A stretch of DNA of 64,000 nt from Terrimicrobium sacchariphilum. Lineage in GTDB: Bacteria > Verrucomicrobiota > Verrucomicrobiia > Chthoniobacterales > Terrimicrobiaceae. Location of the stretch: the NCBI RefSeq assembly GCF_001613545.1, contig NZ_BDCO01000002.1, forward strand, positions 2,046,001-2,110,000, read 5' to 3'. Both the position numbers and the translations under genes were made by a program. Positions within the stretch are counted from its first letter, which is position 1; each line of letters starts with the position of its first letter. Below the pieces are notes generated by a model, which saw only the letters and a list, made by a program, of their open reading frames with translations, had not been told where the DNA came from and did no database searches. Positions 25,286 through 34,025 of the stretch are shown here, in pieces.

Positions 25286-26378
25286 TCGAGTTCACCGGCG
25301 CCGGTGCGGGTGTGGCGACCGGGCGCGGAGGGGGAGTCGCTGCGCTGTTCACGCTGGCCGTGCCGTTGCGATACTCGGCCATGGTCGGGGGCGCCTGATC
25401 CGTTTCGACGAGTTTTCGGTAGGCCAGGATGCCTCGGGCGATGGCTTTGGCGTATTGATTACGCCAGGCCGTCGAGGCCACTCGCTTGGCATCCCCAGAG
25501 TTTGTGAGGAATCCTCCCTCGATCAGCACGGCTGGCATCTTGGTGAGGCGAAGGACGGCAAACCGGGCGCGTTTTACGCCACGATCGGCCATGTCGAGAT
25601 TGGCTCCGCGGAGCGAGTGAAAGATCGTATGCGCGAGTGCAAAGCTCTGGACCTCGTTGGCATTGCCGTACTCCTGCACCATATCGCGCACGAGCAGAGT
25701 GTCGTATTCGGTCGACGGCGAACCGCGCGGGGTGATGGAATAAATCTCGAGCCCGCTGGCGTCGGGATTGGTGTCGGTCGCGTTGAAGTGGATGCTGACG
25801 AAGATGCAATTCTGCTTCGCATTGGCCATTGCGGCGCGGTCCTGAAGCTCCACGAAGCTGTCATTATTGCGGGTCATGAAGACGCGGAGTCCGGCCTGCT
25901 GAAGCTCGTTGCGGACGCGACGCGCCACGTCGAGGGCAAAGTTCTTCTCGAACTCGTACGGACTGGCGGCTCCCTTGTCCTGACCACCGTGGCCGGGATC
26001 GAGAACGACGAGCGAGAAGGGTTTTAACCCCTGGACGTTCTCGGGACGAAACGCGGGCTCGATCGTCTTGCCCAAGTCCATGCGCGAAACCCAGAACTTC
26101 CCGTTGCGGTCGAGCACCGGGAAGGAAAGCACGTAGCGTACACCGTTGATGTCGAGATCGCGGCTGTCGGCCCTGGCGGTGAGGCTGCGGCCGCCCCGCG
26201 AGAGATACATCTGGCGGTCGCTGGGAGCCACATCGAGGGGAAGATTGTAGAATTCGGCGATCTTGGCCACGGACACGTAGTCGCGTCCGTCAATACGCTG
26301 GATGTCCCAGTCGAAGGCGCGGGCCTCCGTGGCGAACATCCAGACGAGAAATACTGCGAGGAATCCAGAGAACCGCAT
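25260..26378 (-). CDS. N-acetylmuramoyl-L-alanine amidase (Amidase_3 family)
   Basis: A 372-residue protein. A signal peptide (about residues 1-22, ending EARA) leads into a ~100-residue N-terminal beta domain (FDWDIQRIDGRDYVSVAKIAEFY), then the zinc amidase with LVVLDPGHGGQDKGA, SIHFNA and the catalytic Glu in AVLIEGGFLTN. It cleaves the amide between MurNAc and the stem peptide in the periplasm. The C-terminal ~50 residues are Pro/Ala/Thr-rich. The ATG at 26378 is chosen over a GTG at 26402 because it begins the signal peptide. Neighbours supply the enzymes for re-using the released peptide. Confidence 0.93.
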   Translation of the reverse strand: MRFSGFLAVFLVWMFATEARAFDWDIQRIDGRDYVSVAKIAEFYNLPLDVAPSDRQMYLSRGGRSLTARADSRDLDINGVRYVLSFPVLDRNGKFWVSRMDLGKTIEPAFRPENVQGLKPFSLVVLDPGHGGQDKGAASPYEFEKNFALDVARRVRNELQQAGLRVFMTRNNDSFVELQDRAAMANAKQNCIFVSIHFNATDTNPDASGLEIYSITPRGSPSTEYDTLLVRDMVQEYGNANEVQSFALAHTIFHSLRGANLDMADRGVKRARFAVLRLTKMPAVLIEGGFLTNSGDAKRVASTAWRNQYAKAIARGILAYRKLVETDQAPPTMAEYRNGTASVNSAATPPPRPVATPAPAPVNSINLRDLPQ

Positions 26379-26425
26379 CCGCGGTAAACTTCCACAGTTC
26401 ACCGCGGGCGGGCAAGTCCGGGAAA

Positions 26426-27847
26426 TCAGAACGTGACACCCATCTGGGCGCCGAGGACGAGGGCGTTGCCGATGTTCGGATTTCCGCCCGGGTTGATCAC
26501 GTACTGCACGTCGGGCTGGATGAAGGCAAACTTGGTGAGCTGGATCTTGTAGCCGCCTTCCAGCACGAGCTCGTAGTTGGGCTTCGGATCACCCGGGTTG
26601 GCCCCCGGTTGCTGATCGCTGAAGTTGCCGTAGACGAAGCCGAAGGTCGTCCAGTCGGTGTCGCGGGTGGGGATGAGGCCCTGGTAGGCCAGGCCAAAGT
26701 TCGCCTCAAACGGGAGCTTGGCGATATTTTGCTGCGGGGAGAGGACGAAGGCGCTCCACAGGTAGAGGCCCTGGTCGCTGCCCGGGGCCTCCTGGAAGAC
26801 CATCTGATCGGCGTGCCAGTAGAAACCATAGGCGTTTTGCGCCTTCTGGTCGGGCGTGCCGCCGATGACAGGGTAGGACCATGGCGACCAGTAGACGCCG
26901 AACCAGTAATGGCCCTTCAGGCCCTTCATCTCGACGGGTTCCTTGAAGGACTTGGTGGATTTGCCGTCGACGACGGACTTGCTGTCCACGACCTGCTTGC
27001 CGTCGCGCGTGGTGTTGGTGGGTACCTCACGCTTGAAGAACTCGGGCGACCAGCCGAACTGGCTGATGAGGAGGAATCCATCGTCGGGACGAATGCTGAA
27101 GTCCACGCCGTGGTAGTTCCGGTTGAAGACGCGGCTGGAGACCTGGTAGATGCCGAGCTGGCCAGTCCATTCCGGAGTCGGCTGCACCTTCAGGCGGGCG
27201 GCCCACACAGCCCAGGGATAGGCGGAGAACTGGCTGTTGACGGGCAGCGCCTGAGGGTTGCCGTCGATGCCGTTGTTCATGTAGAGCCAGTAGAGCGGGG
27301 AGGAGGCAAAGTCATCACCAGTGGCGAAGCGTCCAACCTTGATGGAGACCTTGTCTTCCATGAGCTTCTGCTCGAGGGCGAGTTCGTAAAGCATGACGGC
27401 GGAACCACCGTAGACCTGCTGGACGGTGAACTGGTTGCCGATGTAGTCCTGCGAGAGGTTGGAACCGTCACGATTCAGTCCGCTCACAGTGATGGATGCG
27501 CCCTTCCAGCCGGCGATCTTTTCCAGGTCAAGAGCCACACCCACGAGGATGTTGTCGCAATAGGTGAATCCCTGATCCCGGCCGCCGGTCACATTACCTG
27601 CGATGTTGTTCGTATAGGATCCGGAGAACTCGATCCCGTTATCATCCAGCCAGTTTCTGACACCCCACCAGTCGCCAAGAAGTGTCGGGCCGGCAAGCCA
27701 CTCCGGCGAGCCGATGTAGTTGGAGGGGTAGGGATTGTAGTAATCCCAGAACCGCGAGCGGCTTCCGGATTCCGTTCCTGCGAAGGACGAGGTGGCGGTA
27801 AGGGCGAAAGCGGCAGCACCGATGCCAGCGAGCGAGAGAGTTCTCAT
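26426..27847 (-). CDS. Carbohydrate-selective porin, OprB family
   Basis: A 473-residue outer-membrane protein with a signal peptide (about residues 1-23, ending SSFAG). The mature N-terminus, GPTLLGDWWGVRNWLDDNGI followed by GSYTNNIAGNVTGG, is the OprB signature; many amphipathic strands follow and the last residues end in GVTF, a typical C-terminal Phe for outer-membrane insertion. OprB forms a 16-stranded barrel that admits glucose and other sugars. The aldose dehydrogenase gene lies upstream on the same strand with a 69-bp gap, fitting periplasmic sugar use. Confidence 0.93.
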   Translation of the reverse strand: MRTLSLAGIGAAAFALTATSSFAGTESGSRSRFWDYYNPYPSNYIGSPEWLAGPTLLGDWWGVRNWLDDNGIEFSGSYTNNIAGNVTGGRDQGFTYCDNILVGVALDLEKIAGWKGASITVSGLNRDGSNLSQDYIGNQFTVQQVYGGSAVMLYELALEQKLMEDKVSIKVGRFATGDDFASSPLYWLYMNNGIDGNPQALPVNSQFSAYPWAVWAARLKVQPTPEWTGQLGIYQVSSRVFNRNYHGVDFSIRPDDGFLLISQFGWSPEFFKREVPTNTTRDGKQVVDSKSVVDGKSTKSFKEPVEMKGLKGHYWFGVYWSPWSYPVIGGTPDQKAQNAYGFYWHADQMVFQEAPGSDQGLYLWSAFVLSPQQNIAKLPFEANFGLAYQGLIPTRDTDWTTFGFVYGNFSDQQPGANPGDPKPNYELVLEGGYKIQLTKFAFIQPDVQYVINPGGNPNIGNALVLGAQMGVTF

Positions 27848-27916
27848 AAACAGAGGGGGTGGAGAGTTGTTTAGTGAATCGCGGGAAAATTTGCAATCCC
27901 GGACACTGGGCTAAGC

Positions 27917-29062
27917 TTAGTTTGCCGGGAGGAGGCGGACGACCTTTCCGGGATTGTCGTAAACGACGTAGAGATAACCGTCGTCAAAAACGCGCAGATC
28001 GCGGATGCGGCCCGTGCCCTTGAGGATGTCCTCCTGCTCGATGACTTTCTGGCCGTCGAGTTTCACCCGCACGATTTTGGTGAGGGCGAGGGCTCCAGCG
28101 AAGATGTTGCCCTCCCATTGGGGAAACTTGTCGCCGTGGTAAACCGTGAGGCCGCACGCGCCGAGGGACGGAGTCCAGTACGTAATGGGCTGCTCCATTC
28201 CGTCCTGGCTGGTATGGTCGGTGATCGGGGTGCCGCTGTAATTGATGCCGTAGGTGATGGTCGGCCAGCCGTAGTTCAGGCCTTTGCGGATGATGTTGAG
28301 CTCATCACCGCCCTTGGGGCCGTGCTCGGTCTCCCAGAGAATGCCGGAGGGCAGGTCGTAGATGAGGCCCTGCGGGTTGCGGTTGCCATTGCACCAAATC
28401 GTCGGGCGAGCGCCCGGGGTGTTGGCGTACGGGTTGTCGGCCGGGATGCTGCCGTCATCCATCACCCGGTGGATCTTGCCCTTCACGTTGTCGACGCGCT
28501 GGGCGTTGTTCGTCGGATTGGTGACATCGCCGCGGTCGCCAATGGAGAAAAAGAGATGGCCTTCCTTGTCAAACGTGAGCTTGCAGCCGAAATGGACGCC
28601 TGCCCCAGTGGCTTCGTCGGCGGGCGGATCGAAGATCGTCTCCTGGTCGACGAGCCTGTTGTCTTTCAGCCTGGCGCGAATGACCGAGGTGAGCGCGCCT
28701 TTGGGCAGAGGCTTGGAGAAGGAGAGATAGATCCAGCCGTTCTTTGCGTAGTCGGGATGCAGGACGACATCGAGCAGGCCGCCCTGGCCCTTGGCCCAGA
28801 CCTCGGGCACGCCCTCGACAGGATCGGGCAGGAGCTTGCCATTTTCCACGATGCGCAGGCGGCCGGGGCGCTCGGTGATGAGGAAGCGGCCATCGGGGAG
28901 CTTGGCGATGGCCCAGGGGTTGGTCATGCCATCGGCGATGGTCTCGACCCGGAACTTTGCCGCGGCGGTTTCCACCACGTCTCCCTGCTGGGCTGAGGCG
29001 AGGCCGCACCCAAGAAGGAGGAAAATCGCCGCGTGACGCAAGGGGAGTTGCCAAGGCTGCAT
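27917..29062 (-). CDS. PQQ-dependent soluble aldose (sugar) dehydrogenase
   Basis: A 381-residue periplasmic protein with a signal peptide (about residues 1-25, ending GLASAQ). The six-bladed beta-propeller motifs of the GDH-B/Asd family are visible: PWAIAKLPDGRFLITERPGRLRI in blade 1, LLDVVLHPDY, RNPQGLIYDLPSGILWETEHG with the PQQ/Ca site, and GLNYGWPTITYG. It would oxidise aldoses with PQQ and pass electrons to a cytochrome or quinone. ATG at 29062 has GAGAAAG about 10 nt upstream; a longer GTG-like start at 29101 is less likely. The cytochrome c gene is divergent, with only 20 bp between the start codons. Confidence 0.92.
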   Translation of the reverse strand: MQPWQLPLRHAAIFLLLGCGLASAQQGDVVETAAAKFRVETIADGMTNPWAIAKLPDGRFLITERPGRLRIVENGKLLPDPVEGVPEVWAKGQGGLLDVVLHPDYAKNGWIYLSFSKPLPKGALTSVIRARLKDNRLVDQETIFDPPADEATGAGVHFGCKLTFDKEGHLFFSIGDRGDVTNPTNNAQRVDNVKGKIHRVMDDGSIPADNPYANTPGARPTIWCNGNRNPQGLIYDLPSGILWETEHGPKGGDELNIIRKGLNYGWPTITYGINYSGTPITDHTSQDGMEQPITYWTPSLGACGLTVYHGDKFPQWEGNIFAGALALTKIVRVKLDGQKVIEQEDILKGTGRIRDLRVFDDGYLYVVYDNPGKVVRLLPAN

Positions 29063-29082
29063 GGTGCTGGCTTCTTTCTCAC

Positions 29083-29469
29083 ATGCGGCTCCACATTGCA
29101 CTGCTTTCCTGCATTTTCCCCATGGTCGTCGTCGCGGATGAGCTGGAAACCCAATTGGTTGCCGGGGCGGGAGTCTATGAGATGAATTGTGCGCAGTGCC
29201 ACGTCGCCGGCAAGGGCGGTCCGACCGCCCCGGCCCTCATCGGGACGGCTATCGTCAAGGGGCCGGCGAAGGCGATCATCGAGGTGGTCCTGAAAGGCCA
29301 GACCGGCAAGGTGGTGGTGGACGGCAAGCCTTTCAACGGGCAGATGCCAGCCTTTGATTACCTGACGGATGAGGAAATAGCCTCCGTCGTGGCCTATATC
29401 CGCAAGCAGTTTGGCGAGGTGGGAGAGGTCGTGCCGGTGCAGACCGTGACCGACGCGCGGCCCAAATAG
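29083..29469 (+). CDS. Secreted c-type cytochrome (single haem)
   Basis: A 128-residue protein with a signal peptide (about residues 1-18) and a class I cytochrome c fold: the haem site CAQCH at about residues 37-41, and the distal Met in NGQMPAFDYLTDEEIASVVAYIRKQFG, where QMPAF is the usual axial ligand segment. It likely carries electrons in the periplasm. Since it is back to back with the PQQ dehydrogenase, it is a good candidate electron acceptor for that enzyme; this is inferred from position only. Confidence 0.9.
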   Translation: MRLHIALLSCIFPMVVVADELETQLVAGAGVYEMNCAQCHVAGKGGPTAPALIGTAIVKGPAKAIIEVVLKGQTGKVVVDGKPFNGQMPAFDYLTDEEIASVVAYIRKQFGEVGEVVPVQTVTDARPK

Positions 29470-29472
29470 AGG

Positions 29473-30120
29473 CTATTCCGCCTTTTCCCAGTTTACGCTG
29501 CCGTCGAATCGCGCGGCCGCCCGCATCGAGCCATGGACAGGAGCCGACGGGGTATTGGCCCGCCAGGCGGCTCCGGCTACTTCGGGGACGTGCTGATCGG
29601 CTTCCTTCATAATCCAGCGTTCGTCCTCGGGAAGCGAGGCGACGGTGACGAGTTTCAGCGAGGGCTGGGCGGGATCGGTGGGGAGATTGCCGAAGGGGTT
29701 GACCGTCGTTCCGTTGACCTCCACGGCGGTGTTCATCACGTAGATGCGGGCGTCGCCGAGGTTTGTGCCTTTCATTGCGCGGCGGTAGGACTTGGGAATG
29801 AGCGACTCGACTACGTAGGCGGTCGGGCGCTTTTCAAAGGAAAGATACTCGCCGACCTCCCGCACGAGACGACCCTCGCGGGCGGGATCGTAGAGCATGA
29901 CCTGGCCGGGCCAGAGAGGGCCGGGCAGGGTGCCATCGTGCTCGCCCGCATAGGAAATAACGGCCTGCGCCATGGTGCGAAGCTGCGCGGTGGAGTCGGC
30001 CTGCTCGGCGGAGCGCTGGCTGCGGAACAGCGCCGCCAGCCCGAGAACGGCCAATACCGCGATGATGCTGATCGTGACCAGCAGCTCGATAAGTGTGAAT
30101 CCCCGCCGCGTGGTTTTCAT
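29473..30120 (-). CDS. Type II pseudopilin (prepilin-type N-terminal cleavage)
   Basis: A 215-residue protein. The leader MKTTRRG is followed by FTLIELLVTISIIAVLAVLG, a classic type II pseudopilin signal with Glu at +5, cut by a prepilin peptidase after Gly7. The rest is a soluble domain with SAEQADSTAQLRTMAQAV (helix extension) and a WXXXG-free beta region. Verrucomicrobiota encode many such orphan pseudopilins, and this one is not part of a pilus operon. ATG at 30120 is preferred over the ATG at 30135, which would lengthen the leader. It ends 3 nt after the cytochrome gene's stop on the opposite strand. Confidence 0.88.
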   Translation of the reverse strand: MKTTRRGFTLIELLVTISIIAVLAVLGLAALFRSQRSAEQADSTAQLRTMAQAVISYAGEHDGTLPGPLWPGQVMLYDPAREGRLVREVGEYLSFEKRPTAYVVESLIPKSYRRAMKGTNLGDARIYVMNTAVEVNGTTVNPFGNLPTDPAQPSLKLVTVASLPEDERWIMKEADQHVPEVAGAAWRANTPSAPVHGSMRAAARFDGSVNWEKAE

Positions 30121-30161
30121 TTGGACTGAAAACATACGGCGGCGGGTTGCGAAAGGGCTGC

Positions 30162-32720
30162 CTATTTGGCGACGATGTTGATCAGCTTGTTCGGGACGAT
30201 GATGATTTTCACCACGGTCTTCCCGGTAAGGCTTTCCTTAACCTTCTCCAGGGCGAGCGCCGCAGCTTCGATCTCGGCCTGCGGGGCGTCCTTGGGCACG
30301 ACGAGGCGGTCGCGGAGCTTGCCATTCACCTGCACAACGTACTCGGCTTCGCTGACAGCGAGGTATTCCTCGTTCCACACCGGCCAGGCCTGCGAGGAGG
30401 CACGGCCATGGAATCCGGAGAATTTTGCCGCGAGGAGCGCCCAGAGTTCGTCGGCGATGTGCGGGGCGAAGGGCGAGAGCAGCACGAGGAGCGTACGCAG
30501 CACCGCAACGGGGCGCGGCGAGGCGTTTACGAATTCATTCGTGCAGACCATCATCTGCGAGATCGCGGTGTTGAAGGCAAAGCCGTCGATGTCCTCGGTG
30601 ACCTTCTTGATTGTGGCATGCACGACGCGAAGCTGGGCCGGGGTGAGGTCGGCCTCCACGAGGGCGGGCGAGATCGCCCAGTCGCCCTCCTGGGTTTCCT
30701 CCATGGCGAGACGCCAGACGCGGCCGAGGAAGCGGTAGACGCCTTCGACGCCCTTCATGCTCCACGGTTTGGACTGCTCCAGCGGTCCCATGAACATCTC
30801 GTAGAGGCGGAGCGAATCCGCGCCGTACTCGGAGATGACGCTGTCGGGGTTGACCACGTTGCCGCGGCTCTTGGACATCTTCTGCTCGTCCGGGCCGAGG
30901 ATCATGCCCTGGTTGACCAGCCGCTGGAAGGGTTCGCGGGTCGATATGTAGCCGAGGTCGAAGAGCACCTTGTGCCAGAAGCGGGCGTAAAGCAGGTGCA
31001 GCACGGCGTGCTCGGTGCCGCCGACATAGAGGTCGACGCCGCCGGGCTTCCCCGCATCCATCCAGTAGTTCTCCGCATCGGTACCGACGAAGCGCTCGGG
31101 GTTGAGCGGATCGCAGAAGCGCAGGTAATACCAGCAAGAGCCAGCCCATTGCGGCATGGTGTTGGTTTCGCGGCGGGCCTTCTCGGAATACTGCACCCAA
31201 TCGGTGGCCTTGGAGAGCGGTGGCTCGGGCGAGCCGGTCGGCTTGAAGTCCTCCATCTCGGGCTGCGCGAGCGGGAGCTCGGCCTCGGGCAGGGCTCGGT
31301 GACGCCCATCCTCCCACAGGATCGGGAAGGGCTCGCCCCAGTAGCGCTGGCGTGAGAAGAGCCAGTCGCGAAGCTTGTAGTTGATTGTGCCGTGGCCGAT
31401 GCCTTTCTCCTCCAGCCACGCGGTGATGCGGGCCTTTGCTTCCTTCGTGGGCAGGCCCTCGATGGGGGCGGAGTTGATGGCGATGCCTTCGCCGACAAAG
31501 ACGGCGCTGGTGTCGGGCTGCGAGCCGTCCGCCGGGGCGACGACTGGAATGATGGGGAGCTGGAACTTGGTGGCAAACTCCCAGTCGCGCTCGTCGTGCG
31601 CGGGGACAGCCATAATCGCGCCGGTGCCATAACCAGTCAGTACGTAGTCGGCGGTCCAGATCGGAATGCGGGCGCCGTTGACCGGATTGATCGCATAGGC
31701 CCCGGTGAACACACCGGTCTTTTCCTTGGCCAGCTCGGTGCGCTCGAGGTCGGACTTTGAGGCGACCTGGCGCTTGTAGGCTTCCACGGCGTCGCGCTGC
31801 TCGGCGGTCGTGATCTGGTCGACCAGCGTGTGCTCGGGAGCGAGCACGAGGTAGCTCGCGCCGAAGAGCGTATCCGGGCGGGTGGTGAAAACTTCGATGG
31901 TCTCGCTGGCTCCCTCAAGGCCGAACGTGACCGACGCTCCCTCGGAGCGGCCAATCCAGTTTTTCTGGAGCAGCTTGATGCCTTCGGGCCAGTCGAGGCC
32001 GTCGAGTTCATTGATCAGGCGTTCTGCGAAAGCCGTGATGCGCAGCACCCACTGGCGGAGCGGACGACGCTCTACGGGATGGCCGCCGACCTCGCTCTTG
32101 CCGTCGATGACCTCTTCATTGGCCAGCACGGTGCCGAGAGCGGGGCACCAGTTCACCGGCTGTTCGCTCACGTAGGCGAGACGCACGGAATCTGCGTCCT
32201 CACCCTTGTAGGTCTCGATCGGTTCGGCTTTCTGCGTCTCGGGGTTGAACCACGAGTTGTAGAGCTTGAGGAAGATCCACTGCGTCCAGCGGAAGTACTT
32301 CGGATCAGTCGTGCTGATCTCGCGCTCCCAGTCGTAGCTGAAGCCGATGGACTGGAGCTGGGCGCGGAAGCGGTCGACGTTGCGCTCGGTCGTTACGCGC
32401 GGGTGCTGGCCCGTCTTGATGGCAAACTGCTCGGCGGGGAGGCCGAAGGCGTCCCAGCCCATGGGGTGGAGGACGTTGAAGCCGCGGAGGCGCTTGAACC
32501 GCGCGATGATGTCGGTGGCGGTGTAGCCCTCGACGTGGCCGACGTGCAGGCCCTCGCCGCTCGGGTACGGGAACATATCGAGCACGTAGTACTTGGGCTT
32601 GTTGGCGTCGAAGCCGGGCTCGCCGGGATTGGCCGCGCGGAACGCGCCCTCGTCCAGCCAGCGCTGCTGCCACTTCGGTTCGAATTCGGAAAAGGGAAAT
32701 TGCTTGCGTTGAACAGCCAT
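30162..32720 (-). CDS. leuS: Leucyl-tRNA synthetase
   Basis: An 852-residue class I synthetase. The HIGH motif is in [16 protein letters not shown] (about residues 52-67), the KMSKS motif in [13 protein letters not shown], with the editing CP1 insertion between them (about 230-420, including the Thr-rich [11 protein letters not shown]) and a C-terminal anticodon-binding domain. It charges tRNA(Leu). Length matches the bacterial family. Its gene is divergent from the XTP pyrophosphatase gene, with 18 bp between the starts. Confidence 0.97.
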   Translation of the reverse strand: MAVQRKQFPFSEFEPKWQQRWLDEGAFRAANPGEPGFDANKPKYYVLDMFPYPSGEGLHVGHVEGYTATDIIARFKRLRGFNVLHPMGWDAFGLPAEQFAIKTGQHPRVTTERNVDRFRAQLQSIGFSYDWEREISTTDPKYFRWTQWIFLKLYNSWFNPETQKAEPIETYKGEDADSVRLAYVSEQPVNWCPALGTVLANEEVIDGKSEVGGHPVERRPLRQWVLRITAFAERLINELDGLDWPEGIKLLQKNWIGRSEGASVTFGLEGASETIEVFTTRPDTLFGASYLVLAPEHTLVDQITTAEQRDAVEAYKRQVASKSDLERTELAKEKTGVFTGAYAINPVNGARIPIWTADYVLTGYGTGAIMAVPAHDERDWEFATKFQLPIIPVVAPADGSQPDTSAVFVGEGIAINSAPIEGLPTKEAKARITAWLEEKGIGHGTINYKLRDWLFSRQRYWGEPFPILWEDGRHRALPEAELPLAQPEMEDFKPTGSPEPPLSKATDWVQYSEKARRETNTMPQWAGSCWYYLRFCDPLNPERFVGTDAENYWMDAGKPGGVDLYVGGTEHAVLHLLYARFWHKVLFDLGYISTREPFQRLVNQGMILGPDEQKMSKSRGNVVNPDSVISEYGADSLRLYEMFMGPLEQSKPWSMKGVEGVYRFLGRVWRLAMEETQEGDWAISPALVEADLTPAQLRVVHATIKKVTEDIDGFAFNTAISQMMVCTNEFVNASPRPVAVLRTLLVLLSPFAPHIADELWALLAAKFSGFHGRASSQAWPVWNEEYLAVSEAEYVVQVNGKLRDRLVVPKDAPQAEIEAAALALEKVKESLTGKTVVKIIIVPNKLINIVAK

Positions 32721-32738
32721 CGTGAAAGGGGTGGGACT

Positions 32739-33362
32739 ATGGCAGAGACTTCCCTTTCTGAAAACCTCGCAAATTCAGGCCCCTACCGCCTGCTCGTTTC
32801 CACCCGCAACGCTCACAAGGTCGGCGAGATCCGGCAGATCCTCGGTAGTTCGTTCGAGGTCATGGACTTGTCCGCGGCTCCGCAGGTGCCGGAGGTGGAG
32901 GAAACCGAGACCACCTTTGAGGGAAATGCCATGTTGAAAGCCGTGGCCGCCTCGCTCGTCTTCGACGGCTGGGTGATCGCCGACGACTCCGGCCTGGAGG
33001 TCGACGCCCTCAATGGCGCGCCGGGTGTCTACTCCGCCCGCTACGCCGGGGAAAACGCCGGAGACAAGGACAACAACCGGCTCCTTTTGGAGAACCTCGA
33101 CGGCGTCCTCGACCGGCGGGCGCGGTTCCATTGCGTGATCGTTCTGGCCCGAGGCGGGCGCAAACTGGCGGCTTTCGACGGAACGGTCGAGGGGCGAATC
33201 ATCGATGCCGAGGACGGCGCGGGCGGCTTCGGGTACGATCCGCTCTTCATTCCGGAAGGTTACAACCAGACCTTCGGCGTCCTTCCCGCCGAGGTGAAAA
33301 ACGCCCTGAGCCATCGTGCCAAGGCTCTCGAAAAACTGTGCCAGTGGCGCGGGTGGTATTGA
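32739..33362 (+). CDS. rdgB: XTP/dITP diphosphatase (RdgB/HAM1 family)
   Basis: A 207-residue pyrophosphatase that removes non-canonical purine triphosphates (XTP, ITP, dITP) from the nucleotide pool. Family motifs are [18 protein letters not shown], the metal-binding [38 protein letters not shown] and a late SHRAKAL. ATG at 32739 has an AAAGGGGTGGG stretch just upstream. The first ~12 residues are not conserved. Confidence 0.95.
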   Translation: MAETSLSENLANSGPYRLLVSTRNAHKVGEIRQILGSSFEVMDLSAAPQVPEVEETETTFEGNAMLKAVAASLVFDGWVIADDSGLEVDALNGAPGVYSARYAGENAGDKDNNRLLLENLDGVLDRRARFHCVIVLARGGRKLAAFDGTVEGRIIDAEDGAGGFGYDPLFIPEGYNQTFGVLPAEVKNALSHRAKALEKLCQWRGWY

Positions 33363-33451
33363 TTTGCGTAGGGTTGGCGTCCCACCGACCTGTTCGCTAG
33401 GCACACTAGAAGCAGTGAGGGAGCAAGGTGGTCATGGCTCGTCGTACTCGC

Positions 33452-33472
33452 GGGCCGGCAAGATGCCGGCCC
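33452..33472. repeat. REP-like palindrome (GGGCCGGCA-AGA-TGCCGGCCC)
   Basis: A perfect 9-bp stem with a 3-nt loop in the 131-bp gap between two convergent genes. Sequences of this type, which read as RAGILPA/AGKMPAL in the wrong frames, occur many times in Verrucomicrobiota genomes as dispersed intergenic repeats (recalled, not checked). It may end transcription from both sides. Confidence 0.55.
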
Positions 33473-33493
33473 TACGATCCTTGCGATGGCTGG

Positions 33494-33943
33494 TCAACGG
33501 GTGGTGCTGGCTTCCGTCTTCGTCCCGATCAGGAGCAGCTTTCCGTATTCCTCGCAGAGGAAAAAGCCGGTGATGACGGTTCCGCTGGATCGAATTTCCA
33601 GATACGTCGCAGGCGTTGACGTGGTCGTAAAGCGGACGCCGTCGACCTCTTTGCTTACCGGTGTGCCACCTTGCGGAACATCGAGCCATTGGTAATGCAG
33701 GTCGTTCTTGAACGGCTGCAACTTTTCCAGCAATCGGCGGAAAGTGCCATTTTGCGTGTTGCGGATATTCTCCTGCGACATGCCCTGTGAATACAGGAGC
33801 GAGGTCAGCACGGCCGGGTTGTTCGCTGCAATGGCCATGCGGAAGCCAGACAGAAACGCTTCCTTCTCCCGGTCGCTCGGTGCGGCGTGAAGGCAGAACG
33901 TTCCGAGGAAGACTGCAGCCAGTAACGCGAGGTTCAGACGCAT
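33494..33943 (-). CDS. Secreted protein of unknown function
   Basis: A 149-residue protein with a signal peptide (about residues 1-20, ending CLHAA). The mature part starts with helices (DREKEAFLSGFRMAIAANNPAVLTSLLYSQGMSQENI) and ends with beta strands (TGFFLCEEYGKLLLIGTKTE). I do not recognise a family. The region between its start codon and the upstream dehydrogenase gene holds a strong hairpin that touches the ribosome-binding region. Confidence 0.65.
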   Translation of the reverse strand: MRLNLALLAAVFLGTFCLHAAPSDREKEAFLSGFRMAIAANNPAVLTSLLYSQGMSQENIRNTQNGTFRRLLEKLQPFKNDLHYQWLDVPQGGTPVSKEVDGVRFTTTSTPATYLEIRSSGTVITGFFLCEEYGKLLLIGTKTEASTTR

Positions 33944-33945
33944 GG

Positions 33946-33972
33946 GGTGTTTGGCTTACAAAGCTAAACACC
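33946..33972 (-). terminator. 12-bp hairpin directly before a start codon
   Basis: GGTGTTTGGCTT, ACA, AAGCTAAACACC on the plus strand pairs over 12 bp (one G-T pair). On the minus strand it ends 2 nt before the ATG at 33943. It could terminate the upstream dehydrogenase-containing operon or hide the ribosome-binding site of the secreted-protein gene. There is no T run after it. Confidence 0.45.
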
Positions 33973-34025
33973 GCTTTGTTCGGTGTCGAAGCTGAAGCTT
34001 TCCAGAAGGGCGAGGCTGCGCCTGC

